NCBI GenBank assembly: GCA_900752425.1
Contig: CAADVE010000250.1
Coordinates: forward strand, 1-13,534
Source: an uncultured Collinsella sp.
GTDB lineage: Bacteria > Actinomycetota > Coriobacteriia > Coriobacteriales > Coriobacteriaceae
Direction of reading: 5' to 3'
DNA length: 13,534 nucleotides
How positions within the stretch are numbered: position 1 is the first letter of the stretch; each line of letters opens with the position of its first letter. Below, in pieces: positions 7,338 to 13,534 of this stretch. The notes below the pieces were generated by a model, which ran no database searches, was not told where the DNA came from, and worked only from the letters and a program-made list of their open reading frames with translations. The translations under genes and the position numbers were made by a program.

Positions 7338-7379
7338 GTGCCCATCGGGCGTGCGCGCCCACGACATGAAAGGGGTACC

Positions 7380-10181
7380 GTGGCAAACGAGTACAAGCAG
7401 ACGATGAATCTGCCCAAGACCGGTTTTCCCATGCGTGCCGGTCTTTCCAAGTCCGAGCCCAAGCGACTCAAGGACTGGCAGGACAACAAGGTCTACGAGC
7501 AGGTTCTGAAGAAGAACGAGGGTCACAAGAAGTTCGTGCTGCACGACGGTCCTCCGTACGCCAACGGTCCGATCCACATCGGCCATGCCATGAACAAGAT
7601 CTCCAAGGACATGATCAACCGTTACTGGATGATGCAGGGCTGCGAAGTTCCCTATGTCCCCGGTTGGGACTGCCACGGTCAGCCGATCGAGCACAAGGTC
7701 GAGGAAAAGCTCGGCACCGAGAAGTTCAACCAGACCTCCACGGCCAAGATCCGCGAGCTTTGCAACGAGTTCGCTGTCGAGAACATCGAGCTCCAGAAGG
7801 CCGGCTTCCGTCGCCTGGGCGTGCTTGGCGACTGGGACAACCCGTATCTGACGCTCTATCACCAGCACGACGCCGCCGACATCGAGGTCTTCAAGGCCAT
7901 GTTCGATAAGGGCATGATCTATCGCGGTCACAAGCCGGTTCACTGGTGCAAGCACTGCCACACCGCGCTGGCCGAGGCCGAGATCGAGTACTCCGACGAG
8001 ACGAGCCCGTCCATTTTCGTGCGCTTCGAGATGGCTTCCAAGCCCGCCGGCCTCGAGAACTTCGACGGCCCGGTTGACTTTATCATCTGGACGACCACGC
8101 CGTGGACCATCCCCTCCGACCAGGCCGTTTCCCTCAAGCCCGGCGCCGCCTACGTTGCCGTTGAGCACGATGGTCGTGCCGAGGTCATGCTCGAGGACCT
8201 GGCTCCCAAGTGCTGTGAGGAGTTTGGCTGGGAGTACACCCCGGTTATGGTCGACGGTAAGCCCTATGTGGTTCCCGCCGAGACCTTCCACCACATCCAC
8301 TACAAGCAGCCGATTTTTGACGGTGTTGAGGGCGTGGCGCTGCTGGCCGATTACGTCGGCGTCGATGACGGTACCGGTATCGTCCACAACTCGCCCGGCC
8401 ACGGCGTCGACGACTACTTTGCTTGCCTCAAGGAGGGCATCACCGACATCTGCATGCCGGTCGATGACGACGGCAAGTTCTACACCGGCGAGGAGTTTGG
8501 TACCGGCGGCCCCTTCAGCGGCATGGATACCGACGAGGCCAACCCGCATATCATCGAGTTCCTGCGCGAGCGCGGCACCTTGGTCCTCGAGAAGAAGATC
8601 ACGCACAGCTATCCGCACTGCTGGCGCTGCAAGCACCCGGTGCTCTTCCGTGCTACCGACCAGTGGTTTGTCTCGATGGACAAGACCGGTTTGCGTGAGC
8701 AGGCTGGCAAGGAGGTTCGCGAGAACGTCAAGTGGTATCCGGCTCACGCCGCCAACCGTATCGGCGCCATGGTCGAGCAGCGTCCCGACTGGTGCATCAG
8801 CCGTCAGCGCAACTGGGGCGTGCCTATCCCCAGCTACACCTGCGCCGACTGCGGCGAGAAGGTCATGAACGACGCCACGCTCGACGCCGTCATCAAGCTC
8901 TTCCACGAGAAGGGCTCCGACGCTTGGTTCACCGACGCTCCCGAGAGCTACCTGGGCGAGGCCTGCGTCTGCCCCAAGTGCGGCGGTCATCACCTCAAGG
9001 CCGATAAGGACATCCTCGACGTGTGGTGGGATTCCGGCGTCTCCTGGAAGGCCGTCTGCGAGTACCGTCCCGAGCTGGAGTATCCGGCGGATGTGTACCT
9101 CGAGGGCTCCGACCAGCACCGCGGTTGGTTCCAAAGCTCGCTGCTCACCTCGGTGGGTGCCAACGGCCATGCTCCGTACAAGGCGGTCGTCTCGCAGGGC
9201 TTCACGCTCGACGGCCAGGGCCGCAAAATGTCCAAGTCGCTCGGCAACGTCATCGACCCCAATAAGGTCTGCGACGAGATGGGCGCTGACATCATCCGTC
9301 TGTGGGTTGCATCCGTCGATACCAGCTCCGACGTGTCCATCGACCACGAGATCCTTGCTCGTACGTCCGATGCCTACCGTCGTTTCCGCAACACGCTGCG
9401 CTTCCTGCTCTCCGAGCTCGAGGGTCAGTTTGAGCCCGAGACCGACGGCGTCGCCTTTGCCGACCTGCTGCCGCTCGACAAGCTCATGGTTGCCCGCCTG
9501 ACTCAGGTCCAGGCCGAGGTCGACGATGCCTACGCCAGCTACGAGTTCCCGCGCGCCTACCGTGCGCTCTACGACTTCGTGGTTACCGAGCTCTCCAACG
9601 TGTACCTCGACGCCCTGAAGGACCGTCTGTACTGCGATAAGCCCGGCTCGCTCGAGCGTCGCAGCGCCCAGACCGTGCTGGCCGAGCTCTTCTCGATGCT
9701 CATGCGCGACCTGCAGCCGATCCTGTCCTACACGGTCGATGAGGCCATGGCATATGCGCCCGCCGGCTGCGTCGACCACCAGAAGTACGCCGCGCTGCTC
9801 GATTGGTACAAGTCGCCCATCACGGTCGACGAGGCCAATGAGTTTGAGGGCGTGCTCGAGGCTTCGCTCGAGCTCCGTAGCTCCGTGACCAAGGCCCTTG
9901 AGGATGCCCGTTCTGCCGGCACCTTTACTAAGAGCCAGCAGGTCCGCGTCAAGGCGGTCGTTCCCGCCGAGATGTACGCGCTGCTGACCGGCGACAAGGC
10001 CGTCGACCTGGCCGAGTTCTACATCGTCTCCGATGTTGAGCTGACCCAGGGTGAGGAGCTTTCCGTTGCCATTGAGGCTGCCGAGGGCGAGTGCTGCGAT
10101 CGTTGCTGGAACTACCGCACCACCGTTGGCGAGTACAACGGCCACGCACATATCTGCAAGCGCTGCGCTGACGCTTTGTAG
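7380..10181 (+). CDS. ileS: Isoleucyl-tRNA synthetase
   Basis: The 933-residue class Ia synthetase charges tRNA-Ile using ATP and isoleucine in the cytoplasm. Seen features are the HIGH signature at 66-69 in GPIHIGHAMNK, the WDCHGQPIEHKVEE segment, the editing (CP1) domain with WTTTPWTIPSDQA and the GTGIVHNSPGHGVDDY region, the KMSKS loop at 616-620 (GRKMSKSLGN), and a C-terminal zinc ribbon CCDRCWNYRT...CKRC. An extra Cys pair set (CADC...CPKC) lies mid-protein. The length and zinc ribbon fit the typical bacterial form (as in E. coli and Bacillus) rather than the longer eukaryote-like mupirocin-resistant IleS2; that resistance reading is inference. Start GTG 7380 follows AAAGGGG (7369-7375) with good spacing; the frame is open further upstream but only across the terminator. 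Codon use is strongly C-ending, as for a highly expressed gene. Regulated by the T-box leader. Confidence 0.98.
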   Translation: MANEYKQTMNLPKTGFPMRAGLSKSEPKRLKDWQDNKVYEQVLKKNEGHKKFVLHDGPPYANGPIHIGHAMNKISKDMINRYWMMQGCEVPYVPGWDCHGQPIEHKVEEKLGTEKFNQTSTAKIRELCNEFAVENIELQKAGFRRLGVLGDWDNPYLTLYHQHDAADIEVFKAMFDKGMIYRGHKPVHWCKHCHTALAEAEIEYSDETSPSIFVRFEMASKPAGLENFDGPVDFIIWTTTPWTIPSDQAVSLKPGAAYVAVEHDGRAEVMLEDLAPKCCEEFGWEYTPVMVDGKPYVVPAETFHHIHYKQPIFDGVEGVALLADYVGVDDGTGIVHNSPGHGVDDYFACLKEGITDICMPVDDDGKFYTGEEFGTGGPFSGMDTDEANPHIIEFLRERGTLVLEKKITHSYPHCWRCKHPVLFRATDQWFVSMDKTGLREQAGKEVRENVKWYPAHAANRIGAMVEQRPDWCISRQRNWGVPIPSYTCADCGEKVMNDATLDAVIKLFHEKGSDAWFTDAPESYLGEACVCPKCGGHHLKADKDILDVWWDSGVSWKAVCEYRPELEYPADVYLEGSDQHRGWFQSSLLTSVGANGHAPYKAVVSQGFTLDGQGRKMSKSLGNVIDPNKVCDEMGADIIRLWVASVDTSSDVSIDHEILARTSDAYRRFRNTLRFLLSELEGQFEPETDGVAFADLLPLDKLMVARLTQVQAEVDDAYASYEFPRAYRALYDFVVTELSNVYLDALKDRLYCDKPGSLERRSAQTVLAELFSMLMRDLQPILSYTVDEAMAYAPAGCVDHQKYAALLDWYKSPITVDEANEFEGVLEASLELRSSVTKALEDARSAGTFTKSQQVRVKAVVPAEMYALLTGDKAVDLAEFYIVSDVELTQGEELSVAIEAAEGECCDRCWNYRTTVGEYNGHAHICKRCADAL

Positions 10182-10211
10182 GTTACGGCGTTCGTAGAAC
10201 GCCGTAACCTA
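10179..10211. repeat. Perfect 15-bp palindrome overlapping the ileS stop codon
   Basis: TAGGTTACGGCGTTC (10179-10193) and GAACGCCGTAACCTA (10197-10211) pair perfectly around GTA. The first three bases are the ileS stop codon. Neither direction has a following T tract, so it is not an ordinary intrinsic terminator. Confidence 0.85.
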
Positions 10212-10221
10212 CCGACGCTGC

Positions 10222-10319
10222 AAACGCCCCTAAGCGGCAATCTGACGTTCAATCGTCGGTCGCGTACCAAAGTACGCTTCCCTCCTCTTTCACGTCACCT
10301 TGCTCGCTTAGGGACGTTT
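10222..10319 (-). repeat. Structured multi-helix inverted-repeat element, possible RNA or mobile palindrome
   Basis: Read on the minus strand, four nested helices can form. Helix 1 is AAACGTCCCTAAGCG (10319-10305) with CGCTTAGGGGCGTTT (10236-10222). After one bulged A, helix 2 is GCAA with TTGC. A 2x2 internal loop GG/GA follows, then helix 3 TGACGT with ACGTCA. A large internal loop of about 14 and 13 bases, purine-rich on one side (GAGGAGGG), leads to helix 4 GCGTAC/GTACGC (10277-10272 and 10267-10262) capped by TTTG. The single imperfect pair in helix 1 is G-U on the minus strand but C-A on the plus strand, which favours a minus-strand RNA. No coding frame or T tract accompanies it. It could be a dispersed palindromic repeat; I cannot place it in a known RNA family. 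Confidence 0.6.
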
Positions 10320-10363
10320 TCGCTGTTGGCGACGGTAATGCGGCGTTTCTATTGTTTAGTTGT

Positions 10364-10405
10364 TGGGGACGTTCTTAAACGACTAGTCAAACAAGAACGT
10401 TCCCA
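10364..10405. repeat. Inverted repeat, 13-bp arms, REP-like
   Basis: TGGGGACGTTCTT (10364-10376) pairs with AAGAACGTTCCCA (10393-10405) with a single G-T wobble. The 16-base loop holds the small palindrome GACTAGTC flanked on both sides by AAAC. No T tract follows in either direction. The form resembles a repetitive extragenic palindrome. Confidence 0.65.
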
Positions 10406-10426
10406 TTGACTACCTGTGTCACATTC

Positions 10427-10465
10427 AAGCGGCATTCTGTTTTTCGGAATGCCGCTTTCGTTTTT
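10427..10465 (+). terminator. Rho-independent terminator downstream of ileS
   Basis: AAGCGGCATTC (10427-10437) and GAATGCCGCTT (10447-10457) form a perfect 11-bp stem with a nine-base loop, followed by TCGTTTTT. It lies 245 bases after the ileS stop, beyond three other palindromes, and before the lspA promoter region. Confidence 0.88.
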
Positions 10466-10519
10466 AGCTGGTTATTTCGCTAGCGTTGGTGAATATGCTG
10501 CGCGTTTGGCGTTTGTCAC

Positions 10520-10525
10520 TATAAG
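10520..10525 (+). promoter_or_regulatory. Candidate -10 box for the lspA operon
   Basis: TATAAG matches five of six bases of the TATAAT consensus and lies between the ileS terminator and lspA. I find no good -35 hexamer at the proper spacing, so this is tentative. Confidence 0.33.
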
Positions 10526-10576
10526 ATGATTACTTGCGTTAAACGGATTTCGAGTTCTTGAGGGTAGGGGATTTCT

Positions 10577-11176
10577 TTGGGTCGTACTGGGGATATGACG
10601 CCGCCTTTGCGTTGGCGGTTGGGAGTTGCTGGTGGGGTAGCGCTCGTTGTGTTGCTTGTTGACCAGCTGACCAAGCATGCGGTTCGTGCCGTGGGCGAAG
10701 CTTTGCATGCGACTTTCATCCCCGGTGTCATCGACTTTATGTTTGTCCGCAATATCGGTGCTGCCTTTAGTATGGGCGAGGGGCATGGCATTGCGTTTGC
10801 CGTGCTGGCGTTGGCGGTCATTATCGCTATTGCCGTGTACCTCGTTCGTGCACCCCAGCTCGCCCATCTTGAAGTCGTGGGCATGGCGATGGTTGCGGGC
10901 GGCGCCATTGGCAACGCAATCGACCGTCTGACTTTTGGCTTTGTGACCGATTTTATTGCCGCCACGTTCATCGACTTTCCTGTCTTTAACGTGGCCGATA
11001 TCGGCATCACCGTAGGCGTCGTGCTTGCCCTTATCGGTTACATGTTCTTGAGTCCCGCCGCTCGCGAGGTCGATGCGACCGCTGAGCTCAACGCCCGTGA
11101 CGAGGCCCGCGCCAAACGCAAAGCCAAGCAGCGTGGGGAGCGTGCCCGCAAGATTCGCGAAAGGAATGAGCGTTAA
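10577..11176 (+). CDS. lspA: Lipoprotein signal peptidase (signal peptidase II)
   Basis: LspA is an inner-membrane aspartyl protease that removes signal peptides from prolipoproteins after lipidation of the +1 cysteine. Counted from TTG 10577, the 199-residue protein shows the family order: a first helix ending LLVDQLTKHAV, the FVRNIGAAFS loop (59-65), GGAIGNAIDRL (108-118), catalytic Asp125 in FVTDFI, and catalytic Asp141 in FNVADIGITVG. Four transmembrane helices fit. The last ~35 residues form a very basic, charged cytoplasmic tail (KRKAKQRGERARKIRERNER), longer than in many homologues. TTG 10577 is supported by AGGGG at 10566-10570, six bases away; ATG 10595 (193 residues, MTPPLRWRL) behind TGGGGA is a close alternative. 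The stop overlaps the next start by one base (TAATG), so the two genes are translationally linked. Confidence 0.92.
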   Translation: MGRTGDMTPPLRWRLGVAGGVALVVLLVDQLTKHAVRAVGEALHATFIPGVIDFMFVRNIGAAFSMGEGHGIAFAVLALAVIIAIAVYLVRAPQLAHLEVVGMAMVAGGAIGNAIDRLTFGFVTDFIAATFIDFPVFNVADIGITVGVVLALIGYMFLSPAAREVDATAELNARDEARAKRKAKQRGERARKIRERNER

Positions 11177-12189
11177 TGGCCGACATCCATATTCTTGTTG
11201 CCGACGATTGCGCTGGCCAGCGTCTCGATGCCTATCTGGGCGCCAATGACGGCTGCCCCACGCGTTCTGCCTGCGCGCATCTGATCGAGGGCGGCGCCGT
11301 ATGTGTCAATGGCGAGACCTGTCTGTCTAAAAAGTACGCCGTGCGAGCCGGCGACCGTATTTCGGTCGATTTGCCCGAGCCGCATGATCCCACCGATGTG
11401 ATTCCCGAGGCCATCCCGCTCGACATTCGCTATGAGGACGACTATCTCATTGTGCTCTCCAAGCAGCGTGGCCTTGTGTGCCATCCTGCGCATGGTCATG
11501 AGAGCGGTACGCTCGCGAATGCCCTGGTCTATCACTGCGGTATCGACCATCTGGGTACCGTGCAGGGCGAGGATCGCCCCGGTATCGTGCATCGTTTAGA
11601 TCGCGATACCTCGGGTCTCATGCTTGCGGCAAAGGACGACGACACGCAGCGCGCACTTCAAAATCTCATTCGCACGCGTACGCTCGACCGCCGCTATATC
11701 ACGCTTGTCCACGGGCACATCGCCATGGACGAGGGCACCGTCAATACCGGTATCGCCCGTTCTACGCGCGACCGCGTCAAGATGGCGGTTTCGGACGACC
11801 CCTTTGCCCGTCAGGCCATTACGACCTTTAAAGTCCTCGAGCGCTTCGATTCCACGCGCTTTGACGATGGTTATACGCTCGTTGAGTGCCATCTGTTTAC
11901 CGGTCGCACGCACCAGATTCGCGTGCATATGCGTCATATCAACCACGCCTGCGTGGGCGATCCACTCTACGGCAAGTGCGATGCGCGCGCCGACCAGGGC
12001 CTGACCAGGCAGTTCCTTCATTCCTGGCGCGTGGCGTTCGACCATCCCGTGACGGGGGAGCGCATTGAGTGCCGCGACGAGCTGCCGTGGGATCTCGCTG
12101 CGGTTCTCGACGATCTGGCTCCGCGCTCGCTCGGTCGCACGGCCGTTGGAGATGAAATCGTTCCGCAGCTCGGTCTTCTCGAAGCCTAG
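11176..12189 (+). CDS. RluA/RluD-family pseudouridine synthase
   Basis: The 337-residue protein converts uridines in RNA to pseudouridine, most likely in 23S rRNA. An N-terminal S4 RNA-binding domain covers about residues 14-65 (RLDAYLG...SACAHLIEGGAVCVNG). The catalytic domain follows, with HRLDRDTSGLML at 139-150, where Asp142 is the expected nucleophile. Later come LFTGRTHQIRVHM and GDPLYG, both standard for the family. Together these fit the RluD/YlyB group, which is commonly found directly downstream of lspA; the exact target sites cannot be read from sequence, so no symbol is given. The ATG overlaps the lspA stop by one base, and AAGGA at 11161-11165 inside lspA provides a ribosome site. 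The stretch SKQRGLVCHPA replaces the commoner NKPAGLVVHPA. No terminator is visible after the TAG at 12187-12189. Confidence 0.92.
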   Translation: MADIHILVADDCAGQRLDAYLGANDGCPTRSACAHLIEGGAVCVNGETCLSKKYAVRAGDRISVDLPEPHDPTDVIPEAIPLDIRYEDDYLIVLSKQRGLVCHPAHGHESGTLANALVYHCGIDHLGTVQGEDRPGIVHRLDRDTSGLMLAAKDDDTQRALQNLIRTRTLDRRYITLVHGHIAMDEGTVNTGIARSTRDRVKMAVSDDPFARQAITTFKVLERFDSTRFDDGYTLVECHLFTGRTHQIRVHMRHINHACVGDPLYGKCDARADQGLTRQFLHSWRVAFDHPVTGERIECRDELPWDLAAVLDDLAPRSLGRTAVGDEIVPQLGLLEA

Positions 12190-12207
12190 CCAGTATTAGG
12201 TGGTTTC

Positions 12208-12239
12208 TTGAACTCGGTAAGCCTGCGGTAAGATATACG
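12208..12239 (+). promoter_or_regulatory. Candidate promoter for the glycosyltransferase gene
   Basis: TTGAAC at 12208-12213 is a good -35 candidate. Downstream, TAAGAT (12229-12234, spacer 15) or TATACG (12234-12239, spacer 20) could be the -10; neither spacing is ideal. The 82-base gap after the pseudouridine synthase gene leaves room for a separate promoter. Confidence 0.38.
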
Positions 12240-12271
12240 ATTGTTTACGTTACGCGTTGCTGGGAGCCTGC

Positions 12272-13534
12272 ATGCTCGCCTTTTTACAAACCAACACACC
12301 CATCGTGATCTTCAACCAGATTGTTGTCACGCTGCTCACGGTCTGCTTTCTGTACCAGGTGGTCTTCTTTGTCATCGGTGCTCTTCGTGGCGAGGTCGCG
12401 CCTCCCAAGGCCAAAAAACTCCACCGCTATGCCTTCTTTATCGCTGCGCATAACGAGGAGGCCGTAATTGCCAACCTCGTTCGCTCCATCAAGGACCAGG
12501 ATTATCCGTCCGAGCTTATCGAGGTCTTCGTGGTCGCCGATGCCTGCACCGACAACACGGCGCAGCTCGCGCGCGAGGCGGGTGCCATCGTCTATGAGCG
12601 CAACGACCTGGCCCGCAAGGGTAAGAGCTGGGTCATGGACTTTGGTTTTGACCGCATCCTTAACGAGTATCCCGACACGTTTGAGGGTTACTTTATTTTC
12701 GACGCCGATAACGTTATCTCTCGCGATTACGTCTCCAAGATGAATGACGCCTTTGACCAGGGCTTCCATGTGGTCACGAGCTATCGCAACTCCAAGAACT
12801 TTGGCAGCTCGTGGATCTCGGCAGCTAATGCTACTTGGTACCTGCGCGAGGCGCGCTTTCTCAACAACGCGCGCAATATCTGCAAGACTTCTTGCGCTGT
12901 CTCGGGTTCGGGCTACCTCATCTCCGCCAGCGTTATCGAGGGCATGCACGGTTGGCAGTTCCATACGCTGACCGAGGATATTCAGTTCACCACGTTCTGC
13001 GCCATTCACGGCATTCGCATCGGTTATGCGCCGGCGGAGTTCTTTGACGAACAGCCCGTGACGTTTAAGGCGTCCTGGAAACAGCGCATGCGGTGGACCA
13101 AGGGCTTTTACCAGGTGTTCTTTACCTACGGTAAGCATCTGGTCAAGTCAACCTTCCGCTACCATCGCTTTGCCGCCTACGACATGTTTATGACCATCGC
13201 CCCGGGTATGCTGCTGTCCCTGATCTCCATGCTCGCCAATGCGACGTTCCTGATCGTGGGCAGTCTTTCGCACGGCTTCTTGGCTACCGAAGTCGAGATG
13301 CAGGCGTGCGCCGCTTCGCTCATTATGACCTTCGCCATGATGTACCAGACCTTCTTTATCCTGGCGCTACTCACGACCATCTTCGAGTACAAGCACATTC
13401 ACTGCGCGCAAAAGTGGCGTTTGGTAACCAACCTGTTTACCTTCCCGATCTTTATGTTCAGCTATATCCCCATCACGGTGGCCGCGCTGTTCCTGAAGGT
13501 CGACTGGGTGCCGACGCAGCATGCCGTAAACGTC
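12272..13534 (+). CDS. Membrane-bound family 2 glycosyltransferase, 3' end cut by window edge
   Basis: The frame from ATG 12272 stays open for all 421 codons to the window end, so the C-terminus is missing. GGGAG at 12262-12266 gives a well-spaced ribosome site. An N-terminal transmembrane helix (about 12-38) precedes a GT-A catalytic domain: AAHNEEAVI near 58-66, VVADACTDNTA, the DAD metal/nucleotide motif at 144-146, TED at 234-236 and QRMRW at 271-275. DXD plus TED plus QxxRW is the signature of processive enzymes such as cellulose, hyaluronan and poly-N-acetylglucosamine synthases. At least three further membrane segments follow from about residue 320, likely the transport channel. It therefore probably polymerises and exports a surface glycan from a UDP-sugar, but sugar and product are unknown. 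No c-di-GMP-binding PilZ domain is visible in the part seen. Confidence 0.87.
   Translation, partial: MLAFLQTNTPIVIFNQIVVTLLTVCFLYQVVFFVIGALRGEVAPPKAKKLHRYAFFIAAHNEEAVIANLVRSIKDQDYPSELIEVFVVADACTDNTAQLAREAGAIVYERNDLARKGKSWVMDFGFDRILNEYPDTFEGYFIFDADNVISRDYVSKMNDAFDQGFHVVTSYRNSKNFGSSWISAANATWYLREARFLNNARNICKTSCAVSGSGYLISASVIEGMHGWQFHTLTEDIQFTTFCAIHGIRIGYAPAEFFDEQPVTFKASWKQRMRWTKGFYQVFFTYGKHLVKSTFRYHRFAAYDMFMTIAPGMLLSLISMLANATFLIVGSLSHGFLATEVEMQACAASLIMTFAMMYQTFFILALLTTIFEYKHIHCAQKWRLVTNLFTFPIFMFSYIPITVAALFLKVDWVPTQHAVNV

Noticed and set aside
7245..10151. Very long open frame on the minus strand (968 codons) opposite ileS
   Set aside because: It mirrors ileS almost exactly. Strong C-ending codon bias on the plus strand removes stops from this antisense frame. 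The translation is low-complexity (rich in Val, Leu, Gly, Asp) with no domain.
10179..10211. Palindrome at the ileS stop as an intrinsic terminator
   Set aside because: No T tract follows on either strand; a proper terminator is present at 10427-10465.
10222..10319. Reading the post-ileS element as a tRNA cloverleaf or a CRISPR repeat
   Set aside because: The helices are nested in one rod rather than a cloverleaf, there is no CCA-like acceptor or TTC loop, and no repeated unit with spacers.
12284..13138. 284-codon minus-strand frame opposite the glycosyltransferase
   Set aside because: The plus-strand frame has the full GT2 motif set, so this is its shadow.

Overview
This is a GC-rich chromosomal window (about 60% G+C by eye) of housekeeping genes from what looks like a gut actinobacterium of the class Coriobacteriia, probably Collinsella. 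I infer this from codon style, GTG starts, an isoleucine T-box in front of ileS and the general protein sequences; no 16S or other marker is present.

Layout. The left edge cuts into a dihydrofolate reductase gene (1-407, +). Next come a SpoU/TrmH-type rRNA 2'-O-methyltransferase (517-1431, +) and a MATE-family exporter (1557-2906, +). A wrecked corrinoid adenosyltransferase gene (cobO/btuR type) lies on the minus strand at 2991-3238; it keeps both ends of the protein but has lost the middle. After it come the membrane protease ftsH (3331-5223, +), a perfect intrinsic terminator, a DUF523 protein (5305-5760, +), a bidirectional terminator, and on the minus strand a glycerol-dehydrogenase-like Fe/Zn alcohol dehydrogenase (5809-6891).

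The 488-base gap between this dehydrogenase and ileS holds a T-box riboswitch with specifier ATC, a classical antiterminator/terminator switch and an extra hairpin inside the switch. ileS (7380-10181, +) follows. The 395-base gap after ileS is the most unusual part: a 15-bp palindrome embedding the ileS stop codon, a 98-base multi-helix inverted-repeat element, a third palindrome, and finally an ordinary terminator. Then come lspA and an RluA/RluD-type pseudouridine synthase, overlapping by one base, and a membrane-bound processive family 2 glycosyltransferase that runs off the right edge.

The genes do not form a single pathway. lspA and the pseudouridine synthase are clearly one transcription unit. 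ileS has its own tRNA-sensing control. ftsH, the DUF523 gene and the dehydrogenase are separated by strong terminators. No convincing new multi-gene system is visible. The best candidate for something undescribed is the structured element at 10222-10319 with its neighbouring palindromes.
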